Shown: piece after piece, positions 53,914-64,000 of the stretch
Layout of the letters: every line of letters starts with the position of its first letter
Position numbering within the stretch: the first letter of the stretch is position 1
NCBI RefSeq assembly: GCF_035046485.1
Contig: NC_085136.1
Span: 327,634,227-327,698,226, forward strand
Direction of reading: 5' to 3'
Length of the DNA: 64,000 nt
From: Aedes albopictus
Taxonomy: Eukaryota; Arthropoda; Insecta; Diptera; Culicidae
Notes under the pieces: generated by a model
Told to the model about the DNA's origin: nothing
What the model saw: only the letters and a program-made list of their open reading frames with translations
Databases searched by the model: none
Made by a program: the position numbers and the translations under genes

Positions 53914-56053
53914 GAAACCTAGTATGTTTTGTATTTCAAAATCTCTTCTTCTTTCCGTAGCGTCCTCACTGCACTGTGACAAAGTTCTATAAGAAATGCC
54001 ACAGTTATTAATTAAAAGTTCCCTCTGCAAATAATTATTTGGCATGTAAAATGAAGTTCATTTGGCCTTTAAGCATTCTAGGCTTTCTACTGAAAGCTCT
54101 ACAAAAATGGTTTCAGGAAGTCGATTGAGGATTTGTTGGAAAAGTACTTCAATAATGCTCCCAGTAAGTCTTCAGTAAGTATCATCAAGAAGAACTCCAA
54201 AGATTTTTTTAGATATTTAGTTCACCAAAGATTCTTTTAAAAAAATCACCAAGGTGGAATCCTTTTGAAGTTTATATCTTGATGGATTGCTAAAAACAAG
54301 CTTGGAGAATTTTCTGAAAAATCCCTTGGAGGGCTACTCTAAGATTCCTCTGTAAAGTCCTAAAAGGGATTCCATTTTCTCTAAAGGAACAATTGACACA
54401 ATTTCTGAATGAATTCTTGAAGGAGTTTTGAAAATTGTCCTTGTAGAACTATTGAGACCGCTATTAAGAGATATTTCTGCAAGAAGCCTAAGGGGGGTTG
54501 TGAAAAACACTTGATGATATTCATAAAGAAGCGCTATGGAAGAAACTTTATTGATTCTTGCATAACATGTGAAAAGGGTCTAAGTGTTTTTTTTTGTGAA
54601 GAAATATATTGTGGTAGATCTCATTACGATCCAGCCACATGCAACTTCAACACTAGCAGATACCTTATGTGTGCTCTTTTTGATAGTGATGCTCATTAGT
54701 ATGGGCGGACTGAAATAGTCCCTACTGCGATTGAAATAAGTTTGTTTGGGGCTGTTCATAAAACACGTAATTTTTTGGGGGTGGAGAGGGGTACCTGGCC
54801 AAAGTCTACGCTCTTTACAAATTTTCAACTTTGAGTATGAACAATAGTCTACGAGGAGGGGTACTAGGGGTCTGAGATGGCCAAATTTAGGTCTACGTGG
54901 TTTATGAACAGCCTTTTTTTTAAAAAAAAAAAAAAAAGTTTCTCATACGTCGGGCTTGAAAGCATTTGAGGAAGCTCCTTGGCTTCATGAAAAATGACTA
55001 AAAGCGCAGTCTTGAAGAAAATGCGAAATGAATTTTAAGGTATTTTTAAAGGAGTTCTTTGATTAGTTACTGAAGGAAAAATTGGATCATAAACTATTGA
55101 GGATTTTGAAAGAATTCCAATAGAGTTCCTTGAGGTCAACAATCGATAAGAAATCCTATATGCTTCCTTGGAGGAATTTCTAGAAGAATATTTGAAAGCT
55201 TCCTGAATATATCCGACCTTGTAGAAGTATCTGATATAAACGTTTGAGAAATCCGTGAAGGAATCCATATGAACATTTTTGAAGGAAGCCTTGTATAAAT
55301 CCATGAAAAAATAAATAAATTAATGCAAGACTTTTTTGAGAAATTATTGAACAAATTCAAAAAGGAGGTTTAGAAGAAAATCCTGGAGACATCGTCTAAA
55401 GAATTTCCAAAAGAAATCGATTTTGGATTTTTAATAGGAATTCTTGAAGGAACTCCTGAAACGATCGTTGAAGAGATTAATAGAACTACTACATAAATTT
55501 TAGGATGAGTTCCAGAAAAAAATATTGGAATAATTTTAGAAGAAATGCTTGCAGGAATTTCTTCAGTAATTTTTGTAGTGACTTCTGGATAAATTTTTGG
55601 TTAAATAAAAAAAAACTTCTAAAGGAATTCTTAGAGAAACTTCTTTAAAAAGCCATGGTGAAAATCCGCAAAGAGTCTTTGAGAAGTTTTTCACAGAACT
55701 CTCTAAATGAACTCCTAAAAAATCTTTGAAATACTTTCAGGAACAAGAAGATATTTTTTATTTTTTTTAAACATGAATTTTTTTATCTTTTGATCTAATT
55801 CTACACTACATGTTAAAGAAGTTTCTGAAGAAATTGTTTATTTATTTATTTATTTATTTGTTTCAAAATAAATTGTTGACGAAATTCCTTTGGACAAATT
55901 TCTGATGAATTTATGGGAAGAAACTCTCAAGATATATTTGAAAGTTTTCCAGTACAATTTGTTTGAAAAATCCATGAAAAAAAACTTGGAGGAGTTCCAG
56001 AATTATGATGGACATTTTTAGATGAATTTATGAACAAATTTCTTAATCGGTTA
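53914..56053. repeat. 12-bp minisatellite, strongly decayed, mostly inverse orientation
   Basis: AGGAATTCTTGAAGGAACTC-like words recur. Period 12 is only locally visible. It holds the small foldback at 54750-54913 and a TTTA microsatellite at 55840-55860. No domain in any frame. Confidence 0.55.
54750..54913. mobile_element. 164-bp foldback MITE
   Basis: GGCTGTTCATAAAACACGTA pairs with TACGTGGTTTATGAACAGCC. The interior has two G-rich AGAGGGGTACC / GAGGGGTACTAGGGG segments. The target duplication is unclear. Confidence 0.8.
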
Positions 56054-56055
56054 TA

Positions 56056-57505
56056 CACTCCCGTTCAAAAGTTTGGGGTCACCCCCTCAAAAACATGTCA
56101 TTTTTTTAGGCCCATATCTCCGCCAATTTGGTTCCGATTTCAAAACCCTAGGTTTCATTCAAAAGATAATGTAACAGCAGTGGTTTGACTTGTGCATTGC
56201 ATCCATCTACTGTGCACAGATTTAGATATGTTCAACCACCGTGGCTCAACCCATCGGTTCCCGATCGTCGCAGCAAGCGACGACGACGAATGAAGAACAA
56301 CGGCAAATGTGCAGATTCTCCATATGTTAATTTAGTATTAGATAACCCGCGAAACGGTTAAATGTTATATGTTTCTCGTTCAATAAAGTTTGATATTATA
56401 GAGTATTTTCCTTCTAAGTTTCGTCGTGTTACAATAATAAGTCAAAGAAACTTTGAACATGATTTAAAAGAAACTTTTTCAAAAAAAATTGTATGTAAAC
56501 TTAACCCAAAGTTGCCAAATTTTCTAAAAAATGAATATAAACTTACGGCAGTGTCGCTGGAAGTTGGGTCGACCAAATTTTAAGATGAGAGCGGTAATAT
56601 GACCCATTTTCTATTATCTTTCAACTGCTTTTTACAGAACTTAGCTAAAAAATCTAGAAAAAAAAGTTATTAAGTAAATTAATCCTTTATGTCATCGACC
56701 AAAAGTTTGGGGTCACCCCTCAAAATGCTGTATCGGCCAAAAGTTTGGGGTCACTATCGTAAAACATGGAAAAGTGATTTGTTGATATCTTTGTCATCTT
56801 TCATTCAATTTTAATTCTTCTTGGCTTATTTGAAACAAAATGAATGATACTTATTGCATAGACATTGAACCACACATATTTGTTGAAATTTACATACTAA
56901 AACTAAAAACGTAAAGTTGCCTCATTTTTTGAAGCGTGGTAAAATGTGCTAACTTTACATAACATTTTTATATACAAAAATCGTTAAATACGTTAAGTTG
57001 AAGACATCAAACGTAAATTAAGTTAGTTATCTTTGAAATGAGCCAAAAATCATTAAAATTGAACTATAGAAGACGAAGATATCACCAAATCACTTTTCCA
57101 TGTTTTACGAAAGTGACCCCAAACTTTTGGCCGATGACATCAAGGATTAATTTACTTAATAACGTTTTATCTAGATTTTTTAGCTAAGTTCTGTAAAAAG
57201 CAGTTGAAAGCTAATAGAAAATGGGTTATATTACCGCTCTCATCATAAAATTTGGTCGACCCAACTTCCAGCGACACTGACGTAAGTTTATATTCATTTT
57301 TTTAGAAAATTTGGCAACTTTGGGTTAGGTTTACATACAAATTTTTTTGAAAAAGTTTCTTTTAAATCATGTTCAAAGTTTCTTTGACTTACTATCTTTT
57401 GAATGAAACCCAGGGTTTTGAAATCGGACGCAAATTGGCGGAGATATGGGCCTAAAAAAATGACATGTTTTTGAGGGGGTGACCCCAAACTTTTGAACGG
57501 GAGTG
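56056..57505. mobile_element. Tc1/mariner-type palindromic MITE, TA duplication, interrupted by an LTR
   Basis: The ends CACTCCCGTTCAAAAGTTTG and CAAACTTTTGAACGGGAGTG are flanked by TA (56054-56055, 57506-57507). The arms pair through most of the element once the LTR at 56170-56433 is removed. AAAAGTTTGGGGTCAC recurs four times, twice per arm (near 56074, 56701/56739 and inverted near 57112, 57480). No transposase. Confidence 0.88.
56170..56433. mobile_element. 264-bp solo LTR with 4-bp target duplication
   Basis: It starts TGTAACAGCAG, ends GTGTTACA, has AATAAA at 56382-56387 and is flanked by ATAA (56166-56169, 56434-56437). The opposite arm of the host palindrome retains the uninterrupted sequence (complement GATAGTAAGTCAAAG near 57390), which proves the insertion. 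The 4-bp duplication fits gypsy or some BEL/Pao elements. Internal coding sequence is absent. Confidence 0.85.
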
Positions 57506-57507
57506 TA

Positions 57508-58800
57508 TATGTTGAGGTCGAGCATAAAATCGATTTTTTTCATTCTTTTATCTTAATGTATGGGTCATTTAGGTAAATCATCAAGAAATCCCACTTCAAT
57601 TCTGCATACAAACTTAAGAGGCACAAATCTGACGTACGAAGCATCGAACCAAGCTGCACTTGTTTGTCCTCGCTTTGCTCTCTTGGCAGCTTTTTCAATC
57701 GAGCGTATTTGTTTACAAATTTTTAAGATTGGTGCTCTTGAAAACGTCAGTAGAATGTCTGTATTGCGCTGAAAACTGGATCGATTGATCACCACCAGCG
57801 GGTCAAAAATCTATCAACTTTTCAGCGCAATCCAACGTTTTGTTCTTTCAGATTTGTGCTCTTGAAAATTTTAGCTTTGGCTTCGTCATATCTTCACCAT
57901 AACCTCTTAATTTGCATGTAGGTAACTGTTGCTGGCAGCACTGCCTCTCATGATTGATGATCTTTTGTAATAGAAGAATATGTCATGTGCGAGATGAGTA
58001 AATAGAAAAGATATAGTGATTCCGATTCCAGATAGTGTAGTGCATAGTCATGCTAAAGTAATTTGATATTTTCGGCCTTAAACATTGAGTAAATTACTAA
58101 CTATCTAAATCTACTTACAGCTAGTTGTCAGGTTCTTCATTTGCCTAATTTACTAGTAAGAATTTGTCTAATATCACAGAATCGTATCACAGTAAGTCCT
58201 AAGCTGTACATGCAATTTACTACTCTAACCTTAAACCTATTATCACAGAAGATGAAATGTTACGAGTTAAGAAAATGTCATGAATTGTAAAATTGTTCTA
58301 AATGAAGCTGAACACCGAATTTTGTAAGTATTATTTAGTGAAATATTTGTTAACTAAGAATTTGTACTTATGAACTAATAAAATTCCAGCTTAACACTCA
58401 AACGCCGATGCCTCAAAAAAAGTTGGAACGCTAATTTCAACCTTCTATATCTCGGCCGTTACAAGTCCGATTTCAAAAATTTTTTTAGCAATGATTTTTT
58501 TAGGATCTCTGGATGAGTATACATGTTTTGAAAATTTTCTCTGATCAAAATTCTAATTTCTAGTACTAAAAACCCCGGAGCAAGTCGTTATAAATTTCGT
58601 AAGATTTTTATGTTCGAGCAGAACTTTAAATTTATCGCGATGACCACATGATTTTTTGATGGTGAATAGCCCACACGAGTGTAATAAAGCTATCAATGTG
58701 ATTATAGTGATTATTTATCACTCAAAGCACTGCAATATATTCACAAAACTACGTATAATACAGAGAAAACCATATTTTCTTTTGTAACTTTAAATTTGTC
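57508..58800. other. Unassigned sequence, no gene seen
   Basis: GGTGCTCTTGAAAA-like phrases occur twice (57730, 57860), and TTGCGCTGAAAA / TTTTCAGCGCAA form a short inverted pair (57760, 57818). AACTTTAAATTT with TCGCGATGA is repeated near 58622 and 58790, just before the 164-bp array. No supported frame. Confidence 0.45.
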
Positions 58801-61583
58801 GCGATGATCAATGTATTTTTTTATTTTAAAATGTGCGTATATACTTAAGGAAGAAATTCTCAGAACATTGTTGATATTTTTCTCTTCAAAGAACTACAAA
58901 AAAATCAGAAAACTACGATTTTTCAGGAAAATTATACAATTTTGTTATAACTTCAAACTAATCTCGAATTTCCATACATTTTATGATTTTAAAATATTTG
59001 CGTATTTATCCAGAACAAGTTTGCAGAACATTATTGATACAAATTTGGCCAAAAAACTACAAAAAATTCAGAAATCTACGATTTTTTCAGGAAAAATGTA
59101 CAATTTTGTTATAACTTCAAACTAATCTTGAATTCCCATACATTTTATGATTTTAAAATATTTGCGTATTTATCCAGAACAAGTTTGCAGAACATTATTG
59201 ATACAAATTTGGCCAAAAAACTACAAAAAATTCAGAAATTTGCGATTTTTTCAGGAAATATATACAATTTTGTTACAACTTCAAACTAATCTTGAATTCC
59301 CATACATTTTATGATCTTGAAAATATTTGCGTATTTATCCAGAACAAGTTTGCAGAACATTATTGATGTAAATCTGGCAGAAGAACTACAAAAATTCAGA
59401 AAACTACGAATTTTTCAGGAAAAATATACAATTTTGTATTATTTCAAACTAATCTCGAATTTCCATACATTTTAAGATTTTAAAATATTCGCATATTTAT
59501 CCAAAACAAGTTTGCAGAACACCATTGATAAAAATCTAGCAGAAGAACTACAAAAATTCAGGAAACTACGAATTTTTCAGGAAAAATATACAATTTCGTT
59601 ACAACTTCAAACTAATCTCGAATTCCCATACATTTTATGATTTTAAAATATTTGTGTATTTTTCCAAAACAAGTTTGCAGAACATTATTGATATAAATTT
59701 GGCCAATGAACTACAAAAAATTCAGAAATTTACGATTTTTTCAGGAAAAATATACAATTTTGTTATAACTTCAAACTTATCTCAAATTCCCATACATTTT
59801 ATGATTTTAAATATTTGCGTATCAATTCAGAACAAGTTTGCAGAACATTATTGATATAAATTAGGCCAAAGAACTACTAAAAATTCAGAAATTTACGATT
59901 TTTTCAGGAAAAATATACAATTTTGTTATAACTTCAAACTAATCTTGAATTCCCATACATTTTATGATTTTAAAATATTTGCGTATTTATCCAGAACAAG
60001 TTTGCAGAACATTATTGATACAAATCAGGCAGAAGAACTACAAAAACTCATAAACTACGAATTTTTCAGGAAAAGTATACAATTTTGTTATAATTTCAAA
60101 CTAATCTTGAATTTCCATACATTTTATGATCTTAAAATGTTTGCATTTTTATCCAAAGTAAGTTTGCAGAACACCATTGATGTAAATCTGGCAGAAGAAC
60201 TACAAAAATTCAGAAAACTACGAATTGTTCAGGAAAAATATACAATATCGTTATAGCTTCAAACTAATCTCGAATTCCCATACATTTTAAGATTTTAAAA
60301 AATTTGCGTTTTTATCCAGAAAAAGTTTTCAGAACATTATTGATGTTAATCTGACAAAAGAACTACAAAAATTCAGAAAACTACGAATCTTTCAGGAAAA
60401 ATATACAGTTTTGTTATAACTTCAAACTAATCTCGAATTTCCATACATTTTATGATTTTAAAATTTTTGCCTATTTATCCAGAACCATGATGATATAAAT
60501 CTGGCCGAAGAACTACAAAAAAATCAGAAAAGTACGATTTTTTTCAGGAATAATATACAATTTTGTTATAATTTCAAATTAATCTCGAAATCCCATAAAT
60601 TTTATGATTTTACAATTTCTGCGTATTTATCCAGAACAAGTTTGCAGAACATTATTGATGTAAATCTGACAGAAGAATTACAAAAATTCTGAAAACTACG
60701 ATTTTTTCCAGGAAAAATATACAATTTTGTTATAATTTCAAACTAATCTCGTATTCCCATACATTTTATGATTTTAAAATTTTTGTGTTTTTATCCAGAA
60801 CAAGTTTGCAGAACATTATTGATGTAAATCTGGCAGAAGAACTACAAAAATTAAGAAAACTACGAATTTTTCACGAAAAATATACAATTTCGTTATAAAT
60901 TCAGAAAACTACTATTTTTATTAGCAGAAATATACATTTTAGATATAACCTCAAATTGATTTCAATTTCTCATATATTTTATGATTTCGAAATATTTGCG
61001 TATTTATCCAAAACAAGTTTGAAGAACATTATTGATGTAAATCTGGCAGAAAATCTACAGAAAATTCAGAAAACTATGAATTTTTCAGGAAAAATATACA
61101 GTTTTGTTATAACTTCAAACCAATCTCGAAATCTAATACATATTATGATTTTAAAATATTTGCGTATTTATCCAGAACATGCTTGCAGACCATTATTGGT
61201 ATAAATCTGGCCAAAGAACTACAAAAAATTCAGAAACCTACGATTTTTTCAGCAGATATGTACAATTTTGATATAACCTCAAATTGAGTTCAATTTCTCA
61301 TACATTTTATGATTCTAAAATATTTGCGTATTTATCCATAACAAGTTTGCAGAACATTGTCGATAGTTTACTCTTCAAAAAATCACAAAATATTCAGAAA
61401 ACTACGATTTTTTCAGGAAAAATATACAATTTTCATATAACTTCAAATTGATCTCCAAAACGCATACATTTTATGATTTAAAATATTTGCGTATTTATCC
61501 AAAACAAGTTGGCGTTACACTGTTGATAGTTTTCTCTCCAAAGAACTACAAAAAAAAATCAGAAAACTACGAATTTTTAAAAT
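58800..61583 (+). repeat. 164-bp satellite, forward units (about 17)
   Basis: Units carry CATACATTTTATGATTTTAA, TTTGCGTATTTATCC, AACAAGTTTGCAGAACATTA, GAACTACAAAAATTCAG and TTTTTCAGGAAAAATATACA in fixed order. GGCC/GGCA landmarks at 59047, 59211 and 59376 give periods of 164 and 165 bp. The period is not a multiple of three, so frames shift from unit to unit. Short open frames here are not genes. Confidence 0.92.
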
Positions 61584-61584
61584 A

Positions 61585-62074
61585 GGCTCAGTGTACCAGT
61601 TATGGCTATAGTACCTCAAATTCGCCATAGTCGATTTTTAACCTTTAATGATGCAAATCAACGAGAAAATTTTTGTGAGCAACAGATCACGTTCACAAAA
61701 GATGATTGCAATCATTTAAACTTCACAATTTGTTCAAACTACGATAGAAATAAATAATATTCCTTAATTTTTCGGCTTCCTTGCACCCTATTTCGCCATA
61801 GTGTACCAGTTATAGCTAATCCCATAAGGAATACATGTAAATAGTGCGAAGTGGAACCCAAATTAACAAATGTGTCCATAACTGGTACAGGGTTCCTATC
61901 ATTGGCACACGCCGTAAAAAATACTAAAAGTAGTGTTGGCTCAGTTTGTTTATTTTTCCTGTAAAATATGAAAACTAATCAATCATTTGACATATCGATG
62001 ATATTCGACGGTCTTCTTCTTATTTTTGTAGAAATAGTTCTTCTTAGGTAGTGCGATAACTGATACAGGCACCC
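61585..62074. mobile_element. 490-bp MITE at the turning point of the satellite, TA duplication
   Basis: The left end GGCTCAGTGTACCAGTTATG and the right end (complement GGGTGCCTGTATCAGTTATC) are imperfect inverted repeats flanked by TA (61583-61584, 62075-62076). TGTACCAGTTAT and ATAACTGGTACA recur inside (61803, 61876). Confidence 0.7.
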
Positions 62075-62076
62075 TA

Positions 62077-63897
62077 CTTGTTCTGTATAAATATGCAACT
62101 TTTTTTAAATCATAATATGTATGGGATGTTGAAATCTTAAAATTGATTATAATTGGTTATAATTAAAATGTACGTCATCAGAAAAAAATGTATTTTTCTG
62201 AATTTTTTGTAGTGCTTTTGCCAGCATAATATCAATAGTGGTTTGCTTCGGAAAAATGGGCATTTTTTAATCATAAATTTTGGATGCATAACGCAAATAT
62301 TTTAATATCATGAAATGAATTAAGAATTGAGATCAACTTGAAGTAATAATAAAATTGTATTTTTTTTTTTTGAAAAATTCATAGTTTCTGATTTTTTTGT
62401 AGCTCTTTGACCAGAATTTTATCAATCTTATGTTATAACAAAATTATAAATTATCCGGAAATATTCATAGTTTCCTGATTTTTTGTAGTGTTTTTGTCCA
62501 AATAATATCAACAATGTTCTGCATATACATTTTAGATAAATACGCAAATATATGAAATATTGAAAACAATTTGAAATTATAACGAAACTGTATTTTTTTC
62601 CTGAAAAAATCGTAGTGTTCTGTATTTTTTGGAGTTTGTTGGGCAGAATTATATCAGCAATGTTGTGCAACTTATTTTGCATAAATACGCAATTACTTAA
62701 ACATCATAAAACGTATGGGATTTTGACATCAATTTGAAGTAATAACATAATTGAATATTTTTCCTGAAAAATTCCTAGTTTTCTTAGTAGTTCTTTTAGG
62801 AGAAAGCTATGATCGATGTTCTATAAACTTGTTTTGGATAAATACGCAAATATTTTAAGATCATAAAATATATAGTAAATTGAGATCAATTTTAAGTTAT
62901 AACGAAATTGTATATTTTTCCTGAAAAATTCGTAGATTTTTGAATTTTTCGTAGTTCTTAGCAGCTTAACTATCAACAATGTTCTGCAAACTTGTTTTGA
63001 ATAAATACGCAAAAAATCTAAAATCATAAAATGTATAATAACTTACTTGATACTTGATGGGTTACAACTCGTAGCGGTGATTCTACGCCGAATGAAGTAT
63101 CCGCCTCCACTGGCCTCGGTCCTGGGCCAATCGCTTCCAGTCGCCCTGAACGTTTAGAGTCCTTAGGTCCTCCTCAACTGCAAAAAGCCAACGTGTGCGC
63201 GGCCTTCCACGAAACCGACGACCCCTTCCTGGTTGTATAATAATTCGAGATCAATTTGAAGTCACAATAAAATTATATATTTTTCCCGAAAAACTCGACG
63301 TTTTCTGATTTTTGTTGAAGTGTTTTAGTCATATTTATATCAACAATGTTCTGCAAACTTGTTCTGGACACGAACGAAAATATTTAAAATCATTAAATGT
63401 CCAAGATTTTGTGATCAAAAAGATGTTATGAAATTCGTAGTTTTCTGATTTTTTGTAGTTCTTTGGTAAGATTTATATCAATGATGATCTGCAAACTTAT
63501 TCTGGATAAATACGCAAATATTTTAAAATCATAAAATGTATGGGAAATCGAGATTAGTTTGAAGTTACAACAAAATTGTAAATTTTTCCTGAAAAAAATC
63601 GTAAATTTCTGAATTTTTTGTAATTTTTACATAATACATAATGTCTGCAAACTTGTTCTTGATAAATTCGCAAACATTTTAAAATCATAAAATGTATGAT
63701 AATTTGATATTGATTTGAAGTTATAACAAAATTGAATATTTTTTCTGAAATAAACATAATTTTCTGAATTTTATGTTGTTCTTTGGCCACATTCATATCA
63801 ATAATATTCTGCAAACTTGTTCTGGATACAAAAGAAAATATTTTAAAATCATAAAATGTCTAAGATTATGAGACCAATATAAGATGTTATAACAAAA
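62077..63897 (-). repeat. 164-bp satellite, inverted units
   Basis: The same unit landmarks as the forward array but on the opposite strand, for example TTCTGCAAACTTGTTCTGGA with AAATACGCAAAT. More diverged than the forward half. Contains an RTE-like stub at 63042-63233. Sequence unlike the satellite starts at about 63905. Confidence 0.88.
63042..63233 (-). mobile_element. 192-nt RTE-like LINE 3' stub with 10-bp target duplication
   Basis: On the minus strand it reads ACCAGGAAGGGGTCGTCGG ... GAGGAGGACCTAAGGACTC ... CATCAAGTATCAAGTAAG and matches 2840-3038 of the copy at the other end of the window. TGTATAATAA at 63032-63041 and 63234-63243 is the target duplication. Confidence 0.9.
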
Positions 63898-64000
63898 TTG
63901 TATATTTGGAGGCAGCTTTCGACTGAGGTATCTGGACACCTGGGAGGATTTTCGGCGTGGCAGTCGCAATTGCAATCAAACGATCAGATATTCTCCTTCA

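Noticed and set aside
58811..61204. Several 60-104 aa frames in the 164-bp satellite, and regular spacing that resembles a CRISPR array
   Set aside because: Units are 164 bp of near-uniform similarity with no repeat/spacer alternation, the DNA is eukaryotic, and frames change from unit to unit.

Overview
This window reads as repeat-dense, AT-rich mosquito nuclear DNA, most likely an Aedes species. The clearest signatures are a degraded Feilai-type tRNA-derived SINE near 17.7 kb (with a second, weaker copy near 51.8 kb), an R1-clade LINE of the microsatellite-targeting Waldo/Mino kind, RTE-like LINE remnants, a copia-type gag fragment, and very many MITEs and foldback elements with clean target duplications. 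No host protein-coding gene, rRNA or true tRNA gene could be supported. Family names rest on motifs and memory, not on a database search.

Layout. 0-10 kb: a foldback element cut by the window edge, a satellite rich in AAGATGGCGGC, an RTE-like LINE 3' stub, and a 12-bp minisatellite (consensus ATTCCTCCAGGA) split by a 353-bp MITE and by a 2.8-kb compound insertion. That insertion carries an intact LINE ORF1-like gene for a PHD-type zinc-finger protein. 9.7-16.6 kb: a second minisatellite holding a copia gag fragment, a TA-flanked MITE, a 749-bp foldback inside the AAGATGGCGGC satellite, and a nested 2.4-kb inverted repeat. 16.6-19.8 kb: unassigned AT-rich DNA, a Feilai-like SINE and a 186-bp satellite running into (CA)n.

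19.8-25.8 kb is the main coding locus: an apparently full-length R1-clade LINE placed inside a (CA)n tract. ORF2 (endonuclease, reverse transcriptase, CCHC) is open throughout. ORF1 has one in-frame TGA and a frameshift near its end, and ORF2 seems to have lost its ATG.

26-32 kb: a GC-richer single-copy-looking block, a hAT-type MITE, a broken minus-strand RTE-like LINE, minisatellites, small foldbacks and an LTR-like segment with a near-perfect hairpin. 32.4-40.6 kb: a degenerate GAGT array split by nested insertions, including a 2.9-kb TIR element and a 4.1-kb hAT-like element that itself contains two insertions. 40.6-58 kb: long decayed stretches of the 12-bp minisatellite with foldbacks, a piggyBac-like MITE, a Tc1-like palindrome holding a solo LTR, and two further GC-richer blocks. 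58.8-64 kb: a 164-bp satellite that changes direction at a small MITE and contains an RTE-like stub.

The most instructive points are (i) the microsatellite-targeted LINE, (ii) three LINE 3' stubs of only 29-61 nt, each with an exact 13-bp target duplication, (iii) a solo LTR whose empty site survives in the opposite arm of its host palindrome, (iv) an ORF1-only LINE-like gene, and (v) the layered insertion history of the GAGT array.
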